Assembly: GCA_052067355.1 (NCBI GenBank)
Contig: JBQHQH010000020.1
Location: 1 to 51,775 of the forward strand
Origin: CABMKH01 sp040797625
GTDB lineage: Bacteria; Bacillota; Clostridia; Tissierellales; Tissierellaceae
Direction: 5' to 3'
DNA length: 51,775 nucleotides
A program made the position numbers and the translations under genes. Of the stretch, positions 16,074 to 24,517 are shown in pieces. The notes under the pieces were generated by a model that saw only the letters and a program-made list of their open reading frames with translations, made no database searches and was not told the DNA's origin. Position 1 is the stretch's first letter. The number at the start of each line of letters is the position of its first letter.

Positions 16074-16898
16074 ATGGAAAATTTTAGATGGAAAGATCAA
16101 GTATGGGAACATCCTAGAAGATATAAATTACAGCAAAATGCTGATGGAACGGTAGATGTAATCCCGGAAAAAGGAAAGTCAATTCAAGAGGGTACACCTG
16201 TCAATGCTAAAAATTTAAATCAAATATTAAATGACATAGATAATCATAAGAATAAACAAGCTACAGATAGTGCATTAGGACATGTAAAGGCAGGTACAAA
16301 TATAACAATAGATGCAGATGGTACTATAAATGCAAAGGGTGGGAACGTGGATAGTGTAAATAATAAGACTGGAAAAGTTGTTTTGAATGCTAGTGATATT
16401 AATGCTGTTCCTACTAATAGGACTATTTCCTCTGGCACTGGATTAATAGGTGGAGGAGACTTATCTTCAAATCGACAGTTAAGTGTTGATTTTGGTACTG
16501 GTTCAAATAAAGTAGCTAGGGGAAATCATACTCACTCACAATATCAGGAGAAGATGGATCCTACTTTTGGAGAATATGAAGCAGAAATAGAAAGTGCAAA
16601 TAATTGGTCATCATGGAGAACAATCACATATGCATATGGAACACTAGCATTTGTTAGTATAGAGGAAACTGGATATATCATAATGGATATGGTAAATGAC
16701 AAGTACCTCTTTGTACTAAATGATGATGGTGAATCAAGAGGAAGTGTGCGATCTCTTCCCTGTAACCTATATTCATCAAAGAAATACTTTTCCATAGATA
16801 TAGATACGGTCTCATCAGGAAGGGGAATAAGATACAGAATTATAGGACAAGATGGCCGTTATGGTTCTTCAGCCAGTATAGGCTATATGATTATATAG
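16074..16898 (+). CDS. Tail fibre / receptor-binding protein
   Basis: A 274-residue fibre. The N-terminus (FRWKDQVWEHPRRYKLQQN, then VIPEKGKSIQEGTPVNAKNL) is a common tail-attachment segment. The middle has the repeat-like ISSGTGLIGGGDLSSNRQLS and HTHSQYQEK segments of trimeric fibres, and the last 110 residues form a separate domain likely to bind the host surface. AGAGGAAGTG precedes the ATG at 16074. It is the last gene of the tail module. Confidence 0.82.
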   Translation: MENFRWKDQVWEHPRRYKLQQNADGTVDVIPEKGKSIQEGTPVNAKNLNQILNDIDNHKNKQATDSALGHVKAGTNITIDADGTINAKGGNVDSVNNKTGKVVLNASDINAVPTNRTISSGTGLIGGGDLSSNRQLSVDFGTGSNKVARGNHTHSQYQEKMDPTFGEYEAEIESANNWSSWRTITYAYGTLAFVSIEETGYIIMDMVNDKYLFVLNDDGESRGSVRSLPCNLYSSKKYFSIDIDTVSSGRGIRYRIIGQDGRYGSSASIGYMII

Positions 16899-16912
16899 GA
16901 AGTGATAGCCTT

Positions 16913-17002
16913 AACCCATTTAATATTAGAAAAGTGGTGCAAGAATCATTAGATATAGTATTAGAAAAGAAGAAACCAATAGATTTTGAAGACCGGGATT
17001 AA
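16913..17002 (+). pseudogene. Small reading-frame remnant after the fibre gene
   Basis: A 29-codon frame, NPFNIRKVVQESLDIVLEKK and so on, ends at TAA inside a terminator stem. It has coding-like composition but no start codon or ribosome site. It may be the tail of a deleted phage gene. Confidence 0.3.
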
Positions 17003-17019
17003 TTTCCTGGTCTTTTTTT
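16991..17019 (+). terminator. Terminator of the tail module
   Basis: GACCGGGA pairs with TCCTGGTC (one G-U), followed by seven T residues. Confidence 0.85.
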
Positions 17020-17130
17020 ATGCTAAGATTCTTTAGATATCTAGGAATTGAGGACTAATTTCTGGATGGGGCAGTGTCAATAACTGTATTTATAGATTCG
17101 AGAGAAAAAGAAAAAATAATAGGCAAATAA

Positions 17131-17161
17131 TTGTAATATTTTTGTAATATTTTGATATAAT
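17131..17161 (+). promoter_or_regulatory. Promoter of a probable antisense RNA
   Basis: TATAAT at 17156-17161 with an extended -10 TG one base upstream, and TTGTAA at 17131-17136 (19-bp spacer). No plus-strand gene follows; the transcript would run into the 3' end of the minus-strand toxin gene. Confidence 0.6.
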
Positions 17162-17167
17162 AGAAAA

Positions 17168-17270
17168 TAAGGAGAATTGTAGGGGAGGTACCAGCTCCCC
17201 TATGGGTTTAAGTATCTTTTTGTGTAAAGGACTCTTCTTTATCATTGGGAGAGTTCTTTTCATCTTTTCT
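17168..17270 (+). ncRNA. Putative antisense RNA (type I antitoxin)
   Basis: A promoter at 17131-17161 would start a transcript near 17168. It carries a GGGGAG-GTACCAG-CTCCCC hairpin at its 5' end and ends at a terminator made of AAAGGACTCT (17226-17235) and AGAGTTCTTT (17250-17259) plus a T-rich tail. The last 60 bases are antisense to the 3' coding end of the small minus-strand gene at 17208-17363. This is the arrangement of RatA with TxpA in Bacillus subtilis. Inference from sequence only. Confidence 0.5.
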
Positions 17271-17363
17271 TTTAGAATTCCTTGTAGATTTAAGAGTAAT
17301 TATGCTAATTATTAAATTAAGTAAAGCAGTTAAGGTTTTTAAGCAAGTCTCATAAGATAACAT
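17208..17363 (-). CDS. Putative type I toxin (holin-like / TxpA-BsrG-like)
   Basis: A 51-residue peptide: MLSYETCLKTLTALLNLIIS and further hydrophobic residues form one membrane helix, followed by a basic, polar tail (KSTRNSKRKDEKNS). The M-x-x-YE start and short helix plus charged tail are those of the phage-associated holin-like toxin family. A perfect GGAGGTGAAG site precedes the ATG, and a palindrome AACTCAAATGAGTT (17385-17398) lies in the leader just upstream. The 3' end overlaps a convergent antisense transcript. Likely a membrane-acting toxin held off by that RNA. Confidence 0.6.
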   Translation of the reverse strand: MLSYETCLKTLTALLNLIISIITLKSTRNSKRKDEKNSPNDKEESFTQKDT

Positions 17364-17540
17364 TTTCTTCACCTCCTATATATAAACTCAAATGAGTTAA
17401 ATACGCATAGAGATGAGATCAAAGTACATAGTAATAATAGTTAATATATACCTTAATAGTATTCTATGAGGCCTTTTGTATAAATATTCTTATTTTATCA
17501 ACATTTTTAGCTAGGGAAACCTATTTTTTTATAACGAATA

Positions 17541-17582
17541 GGAAAGTTCGCACTTTAAAAAATAAAATAATATGAACTTTCC
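17541..17582. repeat. Inverted-repeat element, copy 2 (MITE-like)
   Basis: GGAAAGTTC (17541-17549) and its exact complement GAACTTTCC (17574-17582), followed by GTTAATGAGTTTT. Same termini and right flank as the longer element at 1538-1653. Confidence 0.4.
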
Positions 17583-17709
17583 GTTAATGAGTTTTAAGAA
17601 AAGCTATCTTTTAATGCGTGGTTAGACGCTTTTCTTGTACCTAAAATCAGACATAAATGGAACATAAATAGTAGGACAACATATATAGTTATAGGAGGAG
17701 GAATTATAT

Positions 17710-18192
17710 ATGGATAAATTTAAAGAAAATGTCTATAGTGATAATTTATATAATTATAATTATGATGAAATAGTAGACGAATTTGTTGAGAGAGGTGCAG
17801 ACAATAGTCTTTGTAGGAGGTTTGCAAATATACTGAATGCATCTATATTAAGTTCTACAGATGAACTATGTGTAGTAACATTTAACAGGAATATTGATGC
17901 AGAGATACTAGGAAGACCTACAGAAAGTCCTCTAGCATTAGCAGCATTATTTTCTTTTGAATCTATGGATAATATGGGTAGAACATTAAATTTAGGAGAG
18001 ACAGTAATATTACAAGAAGAAATAAATCCATTTATAAGTGCTTTAAGAGAAAGAGGAATAGAAGTCACTGCTTTGCATAATCATTGGCTATTTGATAGAC
18101 CAAGATTATTCTATATTCACTTTTTCTCTATAGAAGATCCTATAAATTTTGCAAGAAAAGTTTCTGAGGCTCTTAGAGTATTCAGAGATTAG
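17710..18192 (+). CDS. DUF1259 family protein
   Basis: A 160-residue protein of the DUF1259 (LppY/LpqO-like) family. The hallmark is VTALHNHWLFDRPRLFYIHF near residue 125, with the closely placed histidines, preceded by LGETVILQEEINPFISALRE. The family function is unknown. There is no signal peptide, so it is probably cytoplasmic. AGGAGGAGG lies upstream of the ATG. It is a single-gene unit ending at a strong terminator. Confidence 0.8.
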   Translation: MDKFKENVYSDNLYNYNYDEIVDEFVERGADNSLCRRFANILNASILSSTDELCVVTFNRNIDAEILGRPTESPLALAALFSFESMDNMGRTLNLGETVILQEEINPFISALRERGIEVTALHNHWLFDRPRLFYIHFFSIEDPINFARKVSEALRVFRD

Positions 18193-18205
18193 TGAAAGAG
18201 ATAGT

Positions 18206-18231
18206 AGACCAGGGAGACCTGGTCTTTTTTA
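18206..18231 (+). terminator. Terminator of the DUF1259 gene
   Basis: AGACCAGG-GAGA-CCTGGTCT hairpin followed by TTTTTTATTTTTT. Confidence 0.9.
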
Positions 18232-18400
18232 TTTTTTAAGAAAACCGACTTATATATTTAGCTATAAACCAATATAAATATAGATAATAATATAACTACT
18301 ACTATAGAGGATAATCTATTTTTAATCTATATAATAGATAATAAATGCCTTAAAAATTTCGACTATATATTTTTAATTTCGATATATTATTAGAATAATC

Positions 18401-18409
18401 TGCTATAAT
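18401..18409 (+). promoter_or_regulatory. Extended -10 promoter of the chromate transporter pair
   Basis: TGCTATAATAG with the extended TG-N-TATAAT form, 50 bp upstream of the first gene. No good -35 hexamer is seen. Confidence 0.45.
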
Positions 18410-18458
18410 AGAGGGTATACAATATTTGTATTTACATAATGTAAAGGAGCTGAAGTCT

Positions 18459-19007
18459 ATGAGAGAATTATTGGAATTATTTACGATATTTTTTCAAATA
18501 GGTGGATTTACCTTTGGTGGTGGGTATGCAATGTTACCTATAATTCAAGAGGAAATAGTAAATAAGAGAAATTGGGCAACTGATGAAGAAGTAATTGACT
18601 ATTATGCTATTGGCCAGTGTACACCTGGAATTATTGCAGTAAATACTGCAACATTTATAGGATACAAGAGAAAAGGAATACTAGGAGCAGTAATTGCCAC
18701 ATTAGGATTGGTAACTCCATCGTTAATAATTATTACCACTATAGCTAAATTCTTTCAACATTTTCAAGAATATGAAATAGTGCAGCAGGCTTTCGGAGGA
18801 ATTCAAGTAGTAGTAGTAGCTTTAATTGCAAATACAGTATTAAATATGTTTAAACAGACTGTAAAAGATTGGGTGGGGATTTTATTATTTATTGCATCCT
18901 TTATGATAATTGCATTTTTTAAGTTATCTCCCATAATAGTAATAATAGTATCAGCTATAATAGGAATTTTGAAATGTAGAAATATAGACATCAAGGAGAG
19001 TAAATAA
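18459..19007 (+). CDS. Chromate transporter, first half (short-chain CHR)
   Basis: A 182-residue membrane protein of the CHR family. Conserved motifs: GGFTFGGGYAMLPIIQEEIV at the N-terminus and GQCTPGIIAVNTATFIGYK in the middle, with several membrane helices behind them. Short-chain CHR proteins work as a pair encoded by adjacent genes and exchange chromate or sulfate-like anions across the membrane. The ATG at 18459 follows AAAGGAGCTG. The second half begins 1 base after this stop, so this is a true two-subunit system, not a broken gene. Confidence 0.88.
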   Translation: MRELLELFTIFFQIGGFTFGGGYAMLPIIQEEIVNKRNWATDEEVIDYYAIGQCTPGIIAVNTATFIGYKRKGILGAVIATLGLVTPSLIIITTIAKFFQHFQEYEIVQQAFGGIQVVVVALIANTVLNMFKQTVKDWVGILLFIASFMIIAFFKLSPIIVIIVSAIIGILKCRNIDIKESK

Positions 19008-19008
19008 T

Positions 19009-19572
19009 ATGTTTTATTTTAAATTATATTTAGTTTTCTTTAAGATTGGATTATTTGCTATAGGGGGAGGGTTAGCAACACTGCCATTTCTTCAGGAGAT
19101 AGTTAATAAATATGGATGGATTACTTCTGAAGAACTATTGAATATGATAGCAATTTCTGAATCCACACCTGGACCAATAGGTATAAATACAGCGACTTTT
19201 GTTGGTTACAATACAAGTGGGATATTAGGCGGACTTACAGCTACATTAGGCATAATAACACCATCTATAATAATCATAATCATCATCGCACATTATTTTT
19301 CTAGATTTAGTGAGGAACGTATAGTAAAATCAGCTTTTTATGGAATTAGACCAGCTGTTACTGGATTAATTGGGGCAGCAGGATTTGAAGTAGCAAAGAT
19401 TGCATTATTTAACATAGACAGATATATCAAGGGCAATAGCTTTATAGAGATATTTAATTTTAAGGGTTTGATTTTATTTGGAATTATGATACTATTAATA
19501 AATAGGTATAAAAAACATCCAATAGTATACCTATTTGGAGGGGCAATAGTAGGTATTGCATTCAAATATTAG
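19009..19572 (+). CDS. Chromate transporter, second half (short-chain CHR)
   Basis: A 187-residue partner of the preceding gene. It shows the same motifs, IGGGLATLPFLQEIVNKYGW and SESTPGPIGINTATFVGYNT, and 5-6 membrane helices. The two subunits are expected to insert in opposite orientations and form one transporter. Its start lies 1 base after the upstream stop, with GGAGAG upstream inside the first gene. No terminator is obvious before the rubrerythrin promoter. Confidence 0.88.
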   Translation: MFYFKLYLVFFKIGLFAIGGGLATLPFLQEIVNKYGWITSEELLNMIAISESTPGPIGINTATFVGYNTSGILGGLTATLGIITPSIIIIIIIAHYFSRFSEERIVKSAFYGIRPAVTGLIGAAGFEVAKIALFNIDRYIKGNSFIEIFNFKGLILFGIMILLINRYKKHPIVYLFGGAIVGIAFKY

Positions 19573-19593
19573 CCTGTAATAATTAAATGTTAA

Positions 19594-19621
19594 TTGGCAT
19601 GGAAAATGGGTATTATATAAT
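19594..19621 (+). promoter_or_regulatory. Promoter of the rubrerythrin gene
   Basis: TTGGCA and TATAAT separated by 16 bp. ATGCA and TGCA half sites follow downstream (to 19662) and could bind an oxidative-stress regulator, but no clear PerR box is seen. Confidence 0.6.
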
Positions 19622-19682
19622 ATGCATTCAGTATTATTATGCAGTAATATCTGCAAAGAAAATTTATTAAGGGGGAATATTA

Positions 19683-20228
19683 ATGAACGCAATGACACAA
19701 GACAATCTAAGGTCTGCTTTTGGTGGAGAAAGTATGGCTCATATGCGATATAGGATTTGGGGTGAGACAGCTAGCAAAGAAGGTTTTCCAACAGTTGGTA
19801 GACTTTTTATGTGTACGTCTGATGCAGAAGAAGTACATGCTACATTGCATTTTAGGGCTATGAAGGATATTAAAGGAGATTTTAACGTTACTTCAGCAGC
19901 AGGGTTTGGGCTTACATCAACTTCAGAAAACCTACAAGGAGCGATTGATGGTGAAACCTTTGAATTTACTCAAATGTATCCAGCATACATAGCAGTTGCT
20001 GAAATGCAAGAAGAAAAATCAGCTGTAAGAGCTATGAAATATGCAATTGAAGCAGAAAAGGTTCATGCTGAGTTATTCACTAAGGCTAAAGAAGCTGTTG
20101 ATGCTGGTAAGGATCTAGAAGCTAAAGCTATATTACTATGTCCAGTATGTGGATATATTTCATTAACTGGAGAAGAGGACAATTGTCCATTATGTAATGC
20201 AAAAAGAGAATTATTTAAATCATACTAA
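19683..20228 (+). CDS. rbr: Rubrerythrin
   Basis: A 181-residue peroxide-detoxifying protein. The N-terminal ferritin-like domain carries the diiron ligands (Glu in GGESMAHMRY, DAEEVHA, AEMQEEKSA, AEKVHAEL). The C-terminal rubredoxin-like knuckle has CPVCGY and CPLCNA. It reduces hydrogen peroxide with electrons from rubredoxin or NADH-linked donors and is typical of anaerobes. It has its own promoter and a perfect terminator. Confidence 0.93.
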   Translation: MNAMTQDNLRSAFGGESMAHMRYRIWGETASKEGFPTVGRLFMCTSDAEEVHATLHFRAMKDIKGDFNVTSAAGFGLTSTSENLQGAIDGETFEFTQMYPAYIAVAEMQEEKSAVRAMKYAIEAEKVHAELFTKAKEAVDAGKDLEAKAILLCPVCGYISLTGEEDNCPLCNAKRELFKSY

Positions 20229-20232
20229 TAAT

Positions 20233-20257
20233 AGACACCTTCAGGTGTCTATATTTT
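20233..20257 (+). terminator. Terminator of the rubrerythrin gene
   Basis: AGACACCT-TC-AGGTGTCT hairpin followed by ATATTTTTT. Confidence 0.85.
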
Positions 20258-20333
20258 TTAGGGAAAACATTTCCAAAATTAGTATAATTGAGAAGTGTAT
20301 CCAAAAAAATAATATAAACAGAGGTGGAGAACT

Positions 20334-20597
20334 ATGTATAAAGAAGAAGTAGTTTTAAAAAATGAAACTGGTTTACACGCTAGACCAGCATCTTTATTTG
20401 TAAAAGAGGCATCAAAATACGTCTCAGATATAAAGATTATAAAAGATGAAAAGGAATATAATGCGAAAAGTATAATGGGTATATTAAGCATGGGAGCAGC
20501 TAAAGGAGATCTACTTACAATACAAGCAGAAGGTGAAGATGAAGAACTAGCCGTAAAGACACTTATAGATTTAATATCCAATAAATTGAACGATTAA
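20334..20597 (+). CDS. ptsH: Phosphocarrier protein HPr
   Basis: An 87-residue cytoplasmic phosphocarrier of the sugar phosphotransferase system. The active-site His15 lies in NETGLHARPAS and the regulatory Ser46 in AKSIMGILSMG, so both phosphorelay and HPr kinase control are possible. AGAGGTGG precedes the ATG. ptsI follows 11 bases after the stop, forming the usual ptsHI operon; no sugar-specific EII component is in the window. Confidence 0.95.
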   Translation: MYKEEVVLKNETGLHARPASLFVKEASKYVSDIKIIKDEKEYNAKSIMGILSMGAAKGDLLTIQAEGEDEELAVKTLIDLISNKLND

Positions 20598-20608
20598 GGA
20601 GAGATATT

Positions 20609-22315
20609 ATGCAAGGATTAGGAACTTCCCCTGGAATTGGAATGGGAAAGGTCTTTCTATATATAGAACCAGAGATGAATATTGAGAAAAAGGATATTCA
20701 GGATATAGATGAAGAACTAAAACATCTAGAAAATGGACTCAACACTTCAAAAGATGAAATTGACAACCTATATAAAAAGACCTTGGAAAGTATAGGAGAG
20801 GAAAAAGCAGAAATATTTATGGCCCATAAGATGATGCTAGATGATCCAGAATTTATAAATGGAATAAAAGAAAGAATATCAAATCAAAAGATAAATGCTG
20901 AATGGGCTGTGAAAGAAACCGCAGATTCCTTTATATCATTATTTGAAAATATAGAAGATGAATATCTAAAGGCTAGAGCTGCAGACTTGAAGGATGTTTC
21001 AAATAGATTGTTGAGAGCTTTATTAGATATAGAATCTGTAGACCTTGCATCTATAAATGAAGACTCCATTATAGTTGCAGAAGATCTAACACCATCTGAC
21101 ACTGCAGAGATGAATAAGGATATGGTAGTTGGATTTATAACAGAGCTTGGAGGTAGAACATCCCATACATCTATTATTGCTAGAACATTAGAAATACCAG
21201 CTATAGCTGGTGTGGAAAATGCCACTAAATCAGTGAAACATGGAGATTATATGATAATAGATGGATCTACAGGTGAGATATTTGTAAATCCAGAAGATGA
21301 AGTTATCGAAACTTATAGAGCAAAGTTAGAAGAGATAAAAGAATTTAAAGAAAAGTTAAAATCTGTAATAGGAGAAAAAAGCATCTCAAAGGATGGGCAT
21401 CAGGTAGAATTAGCAGGAAATATAGGTACACCAGCAGACATAGATAAGGTTTTGGAAAATGATGGTGAGGGAGTAGGACTATTTAGAACAGAGTTTTTAT
21501 ATATGAATAGTGATAAAATGCCTTCAGAAGAGGAGCAATTCAATGCATATAAAGAAGTAGCTGAAAAACTAGGAGATAGACCTTTGGTCATTAGAACTTT
21601 AGATGTAGGTGGAGATAAGGAGATACCATATTTAAGTTTGCCAAAGGAAATGAATCCGTTTTTAGGATATAGAGCTATTAGACTTTGCCTAGATAGATTA
21701 GATATATTCAAGACTCAACTTAGAGCTATCTATAGAGCAAGTAATTTTGGAAATATCAGAATAATGTTTCCAATGATATCCAATATAAAGGAATTAAGAG
21801 ATGCTAAAAAGGTAGCAGCAGAAGTAAGAGAAGAATTAAGGAATGAAAATATACCATTTGATGAAAATGTACAATTGGGAATAATGGTAGAAATACCAGC
21901 AGTAGCTGTACACTCTCAAGCATTTGCTAAAGAAGTAGATTTCTTTAGCTTAGGTACCAATGACTTAATTCAATATACAGTAGCAGTAGATAGAGGAAAT
22001 CAGACTATATCCCATCTATATAATCAATATCATCCAGCTGTTCTTAGACTTATAAAGATGACTATAGATAATGGACATAAGGCAGGAATATGGGTTGGAA
22101 TGTGCGGAGAAGTTGCTGGAGATGAAAAATTGATTCCAGTATTATTGGGAATGGGACTAGATGAATTTAGCATGAGTGCTTCGTCTATACTAAAATCTAG
22201 ATATTTGATTAAGAATACATCTAAAAAAGAAATGGAAACTATGATAGATACTATATTGGATCTTCCAACTGCTGAAGATGTAGAAGAATTTATAGATAAA
22301 AATATATTAAAATAG
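20609..22315 (+). CDS. ptsI: PTS enzyme I (phosphoenolpyruvate-protein phosphotransferase)
   Basis: A 568-residue enzyme that takes phosphate from phosphoenolpyruvate and passes it to HPr. The swivelling-domain active site is His186 in GGRTSHTSIIARTLEIPA. The C-terminal PEP-binding barrel has GVGLFRTEFLYM, RTLDVGGDKEIPYL and the catalytic Cys in VGMCGEVAGD. Length is normal for the family. It is co-transcribed with ptsH and ends at a strong terminator. Confidence 0.96.
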   Translation: MQGLGTSPGIGMGKVFLYIEPEMNIEKKDIQDIDEELKHLENGLNTSKDEIDNLYKKTLESIGEEKAEIFMAHKMMLDDPEFINGIKERISNQKINAEWAVKETADSFISLFENIEDEYLKARAADLKDVSNRLLRALLDIESVDLASINEDSIIVAEDLTPSDTAEMNKDMVVGFITELGGRTSHTSIIARTLEIPAIAGVENATKSVKHGDYMIIDGSTGEIFVNPEDEVIETYRAKLEEIKEFKEKLKSVIGEKSISKDGHQVELAGNIGTPADIDKVLENDGEGVGLFRTEFLYMNSDKMPSEEEQFNAYKEVAEKLGDRPLVIRTLDVGGDKEIPYLSLPKEMNPFLGYRAIRLCLDRLDIFKTQLRAIYRASNFGNIRIMFPMISNIKELRDAKKVAAEVREELRNENIPFDENVQLGIMVEIPAVAVHSQAFAKEVDFFSLGTNDLIQYTVAVDRGNQTISHLYNQYHPAVLRLIKMTIDNGHKAGIWVGMCGEVAGDEKLIPVLLGMGLDEFSMSASSILKSRYLIKNTSKKEMETMIDTILDLPTAEDVEEFIDKNILK

Positions 22316-22326
22316 AATAGTTAAAT

Positions 22327-22358
22327 AATCCTAAGATTCACTTAGGATTATTTTTTTA
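22327..22358 (+). terminator. Terminator of the ptsHI operon
   Basis: AATCCTAAG-ATTCA-CTTAGGATT hairpin followed by a T tract. Confidence 0.9.
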
Positions 22359-22413
22359 TATAAGTGGAATAATAGATATAGATTGATATAAAAATAAATG
22401 GGAGGTCTATATC

Positions 22414-23115
22414 TTGCAAATAAGATTATTCATTATTGCTATTACACCAGCTATTATTGGGATGTTTGCTATTTATTTAAGTGATAGAGTAGATAGAGAA
22501 CCTGCAAAACTTTTATTTTTGACATATGTACTAGGTGCTTTATCAGTAATTCCTTCAATAATAGTGGAAGAGATCTTAACTAGGTTTAATGTGTTTTCTG
22601 GAGTATCTCAGGCTTTTTACAATGCCTTTATTGTTGCAGCACTGACAGAAGAATATTTTAAAAGGTTAGTAGTATTAAGAATTCCCTTTAGGAGTAAATA
22701 TTTCAATGAAAAATTAGATGGCATAGTATATGGAGTATTTGCGGCTTTGGGATTTGCTACTGTAGAAAATATCATATATGTAGTATTTACCTATACTAAT
22801 AATCCTTTTATTGGACTGAATAGAGGGATATTCTCAGTACCTGCTCATGGAGTATTTGGAGTTACTATGGGATATTATCTTTCACTATATAAATTCAATA
22901 CTGATGATAAAGGAAAAAGAGCTAATCTTATAAAGTCACTTATTATGCCAGTTATATTACATGGAATATTTGATTTTATACTGATGGCAGAGATACCTGA
23001 ATTGACCTTGTTATTTGTTCCATACGTAATATTTATCTGGTGGATAAATGAGAGAAAATTATCAGCATTTGTATTTGATTCAAGAAACAGGATAATAGAG
23101 GATAAAGACGAATGA
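22414..23115 (+). CDS. prsW: PrsW-family intramembrane metalloprotease
   Basis: A 233-residue multispanning membrane protein. The active-site pattern of PrsW proteases is visible: TEEYFKR (Glu-Glu), then FATVENIIYV, PAHGVFGVTMGYYL and ILHGIFDFIL, giving paired Glu and His residues in separate helices. In Bacillus subtilis PrsW cuts anti-sigma factor RsiW; in Clostridioides difficile it cuts RsiT. No anti-sigma target is encoded nearby. Start is TTG with GGGAGGTC upstream. Confidence 0.85.
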   Translation: MQIRLFIIAITPAIIGMFAIYLSDRVDREPAKLLFLTYVLGALSVIPSIIVEEILTRFNVFSGVSQAFYNAFIVAALTEEYFKRLVVLRIPFRSKYFNEKLDGIVYGVFAALGFATVENIIYVVFTYTNNPFIGLNRGIFSVPAHGVFGVTMGYYLSLYKFNTDDKGKRANLIKSLIMPVILHGIFDFILMAEIPELTLLFVPYVIFIWWINERKLSAFVFDSRNRIIEDKDE

Positions 23116-23204
23116 ATTCTTAGTTGAACTTAATTAGATTTAAGTGTAAAATGTAAGGGAAAGGCAGAAACTGGACATGCCATAAAAATAAGGCAAGGTG
23201 AAAC

Positions 23205-24374
23205 ATGAAAAAGCGATACTTATTTATTTTAACATTCATCATTATAATATCTATTGTCTTAGTAAATAAATTACAAATTAGAAATGCCCATATTGTAAAT
23301 GAAGAGATATTTGAACATATAGAAAGAGATCTTAAAGAAGAAAATATAAAAAATATAGATCTATTGGCAGTAGGGGATATTATGTTTCATATTCCTCAGA
23401 TTAAATCAGCTAAAATTAAAGATGGATCATATGATTTTGTTCCAGTATTTAAACATGTAAGAGAATATATAGAAGGTGCAGATATAGCTATTGCCAATTT
23501 TGAAACAGTAACAGTAGACGAAAGAAGATATTCAGGATTTCCACGTTTTAATAGTCCGGGAGCTTCCATATTGGCTTTAAAAGAAATAGGCTTCGATATA
23601 TTGTCTACAGCAAATAATCATAGTCTAGACCAAGGAAAACAGGGGGTAATTTCTACTTTAAAGAATATAGAAGATGTTGGATTGAAATCTATTGGTACAT
23701 ATAATGAGCCTCAGACAGAGTTATTTGTTGAAGAAGTACAGGGAATAAATATAGGGTTTCTATCATATACCTATGGAGTAAATGGACTGGAAGCTACCTT
23801 ATCTAAAGAGGAATTATCCTATATGATAAACCTAATAGATGAAGATAAGATAGAGAAAGATATATCTGATCTAAGAGAAAGAGAAGTAGATATAATAGTA
23901 GTATTTATACATTGGGGATATGAATATCATAGAGAACCTTCTAAATATCAGATAGAGCTTGGAAATAAGATGATAGGATGGGGAGCAAATATTGTGTTGG
24001 GAAGTCATCCTCATGTTATCCAGAGAGCAGAAACAATAGATTATAATGGGAAGAATAATTTTGTCATATATTCCATGGGCAATTTCATATCTAATCAAAG
24101 TGAGATTACAACAGGAAATCCGTATACCGAAGATGGAGTTATGGTGAAGATAAATATAGAGAAGAATCTAGAAAGTGGGGAAACCTCAATTAAAGATATA
24201 GATTATATACCTACTTGGGTCCATAAATTTAAAGAGGAAGGTAAGTTAAAATACGAGATATTACCTGTACCATATATATTAAGTGAAGATTTAAACTTGG
24301 ATCTCAATGAGAAGACCATGTTGAAAATAAAGAGATCATATGTAGATACTATGAAAGTATTGGAAAATCAATAG
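23205..24374 (+). CDS. CapA-family (poly-gamma-glutamate synthesis-like) protein
   Basis: A 389-residue exported protein with an N-terminal membrane anchor (about residues 5-22) and a metallophosphoesterase-like CapA domain (about 55-310). Motifs: LLAVGDIMFH, ADIAIANFETV, STANNHSLDQG, HWGYEYHREPS and LGSHPHVIQRAE, the metal-binding residues of the fold. CapA proteins take part in poly-gamma-glutamate capsule assembly, but no capB or capC is here, so the role is open. AAGGTG precedes the ATG. Confidence 0.85.
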   Translation: MKKRYLFILTFIIIISIVLVNKLQIRNAHIVNEEIFEHIERDLKEENIKNIDLLAVGDIMFHIPQIKSAKIKDGSYDFVPVFKHVREYIEGADIAIANFETVTVDERRYSGFPRFNSPGASILALKEIGFDILSTANNHSLDQGKQGVISTLKNIEDVGLKSIGTYNEPQTELFVEEVQGINIGFLSYTYGVNGLEATLSKEELSYMINLIDEDKIEKDISDLREREVDIIVVFIHWGYEYHREPSKYQIELGNKMIGWGANIVLGSHPHVIQRAETIDYNGKNNFVIYSMGNFISNQSEITTGNPYTEDGVMVKINIEKNLESGETSIKDIDYIPTWVHKFKEEGKLKYEILPVPYILSEDLNLDLNEKTMLKIKRSYVDTMKVLENQ

Positions 24375-24476
24375 TTATATTCTATTTGTGAAGAAATTTT
24401 ATCTGATGGTTTGTAATTTCAGAAAATCAAAGATTGAGTAAATTTACAAGACTAAAGATAAGCGCAGCTATATATC

Positions 24477-24517
24477 AGCTGGAGTATAAAACTCCATCTA
24501 ATATAAGTTTGCTTTAT
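24477..24517 (+). repeat. Dispersed hairpin repeat, copy B
   Basis: TGGAGT-ATAAA-ACTCCA forms a perfect 6-bp stem, followed by TCTAATATAAGTTTGCTTTAT. It is preceded by a small AGCT-ATATATC-AGCT hairpin. Same sequence family as copies at 2514 and 7571. It lies about 70 bp before cdaA. Confidence 0.5.

Noticed and set aside
17180..17205. GGGGAGGTACCAGCTCCCC hairpin as a riboswitch
   Set aside because: It is a simple stem at the start of the predicted antisense RNA and has no conserved aptamer features.
18459..19572. Chromate transporter split into two genes by a frameshift
   Set aside because: Both halves carry the full set of CHR motifs and their own starts; this is the normal two-subunit short-chain form.
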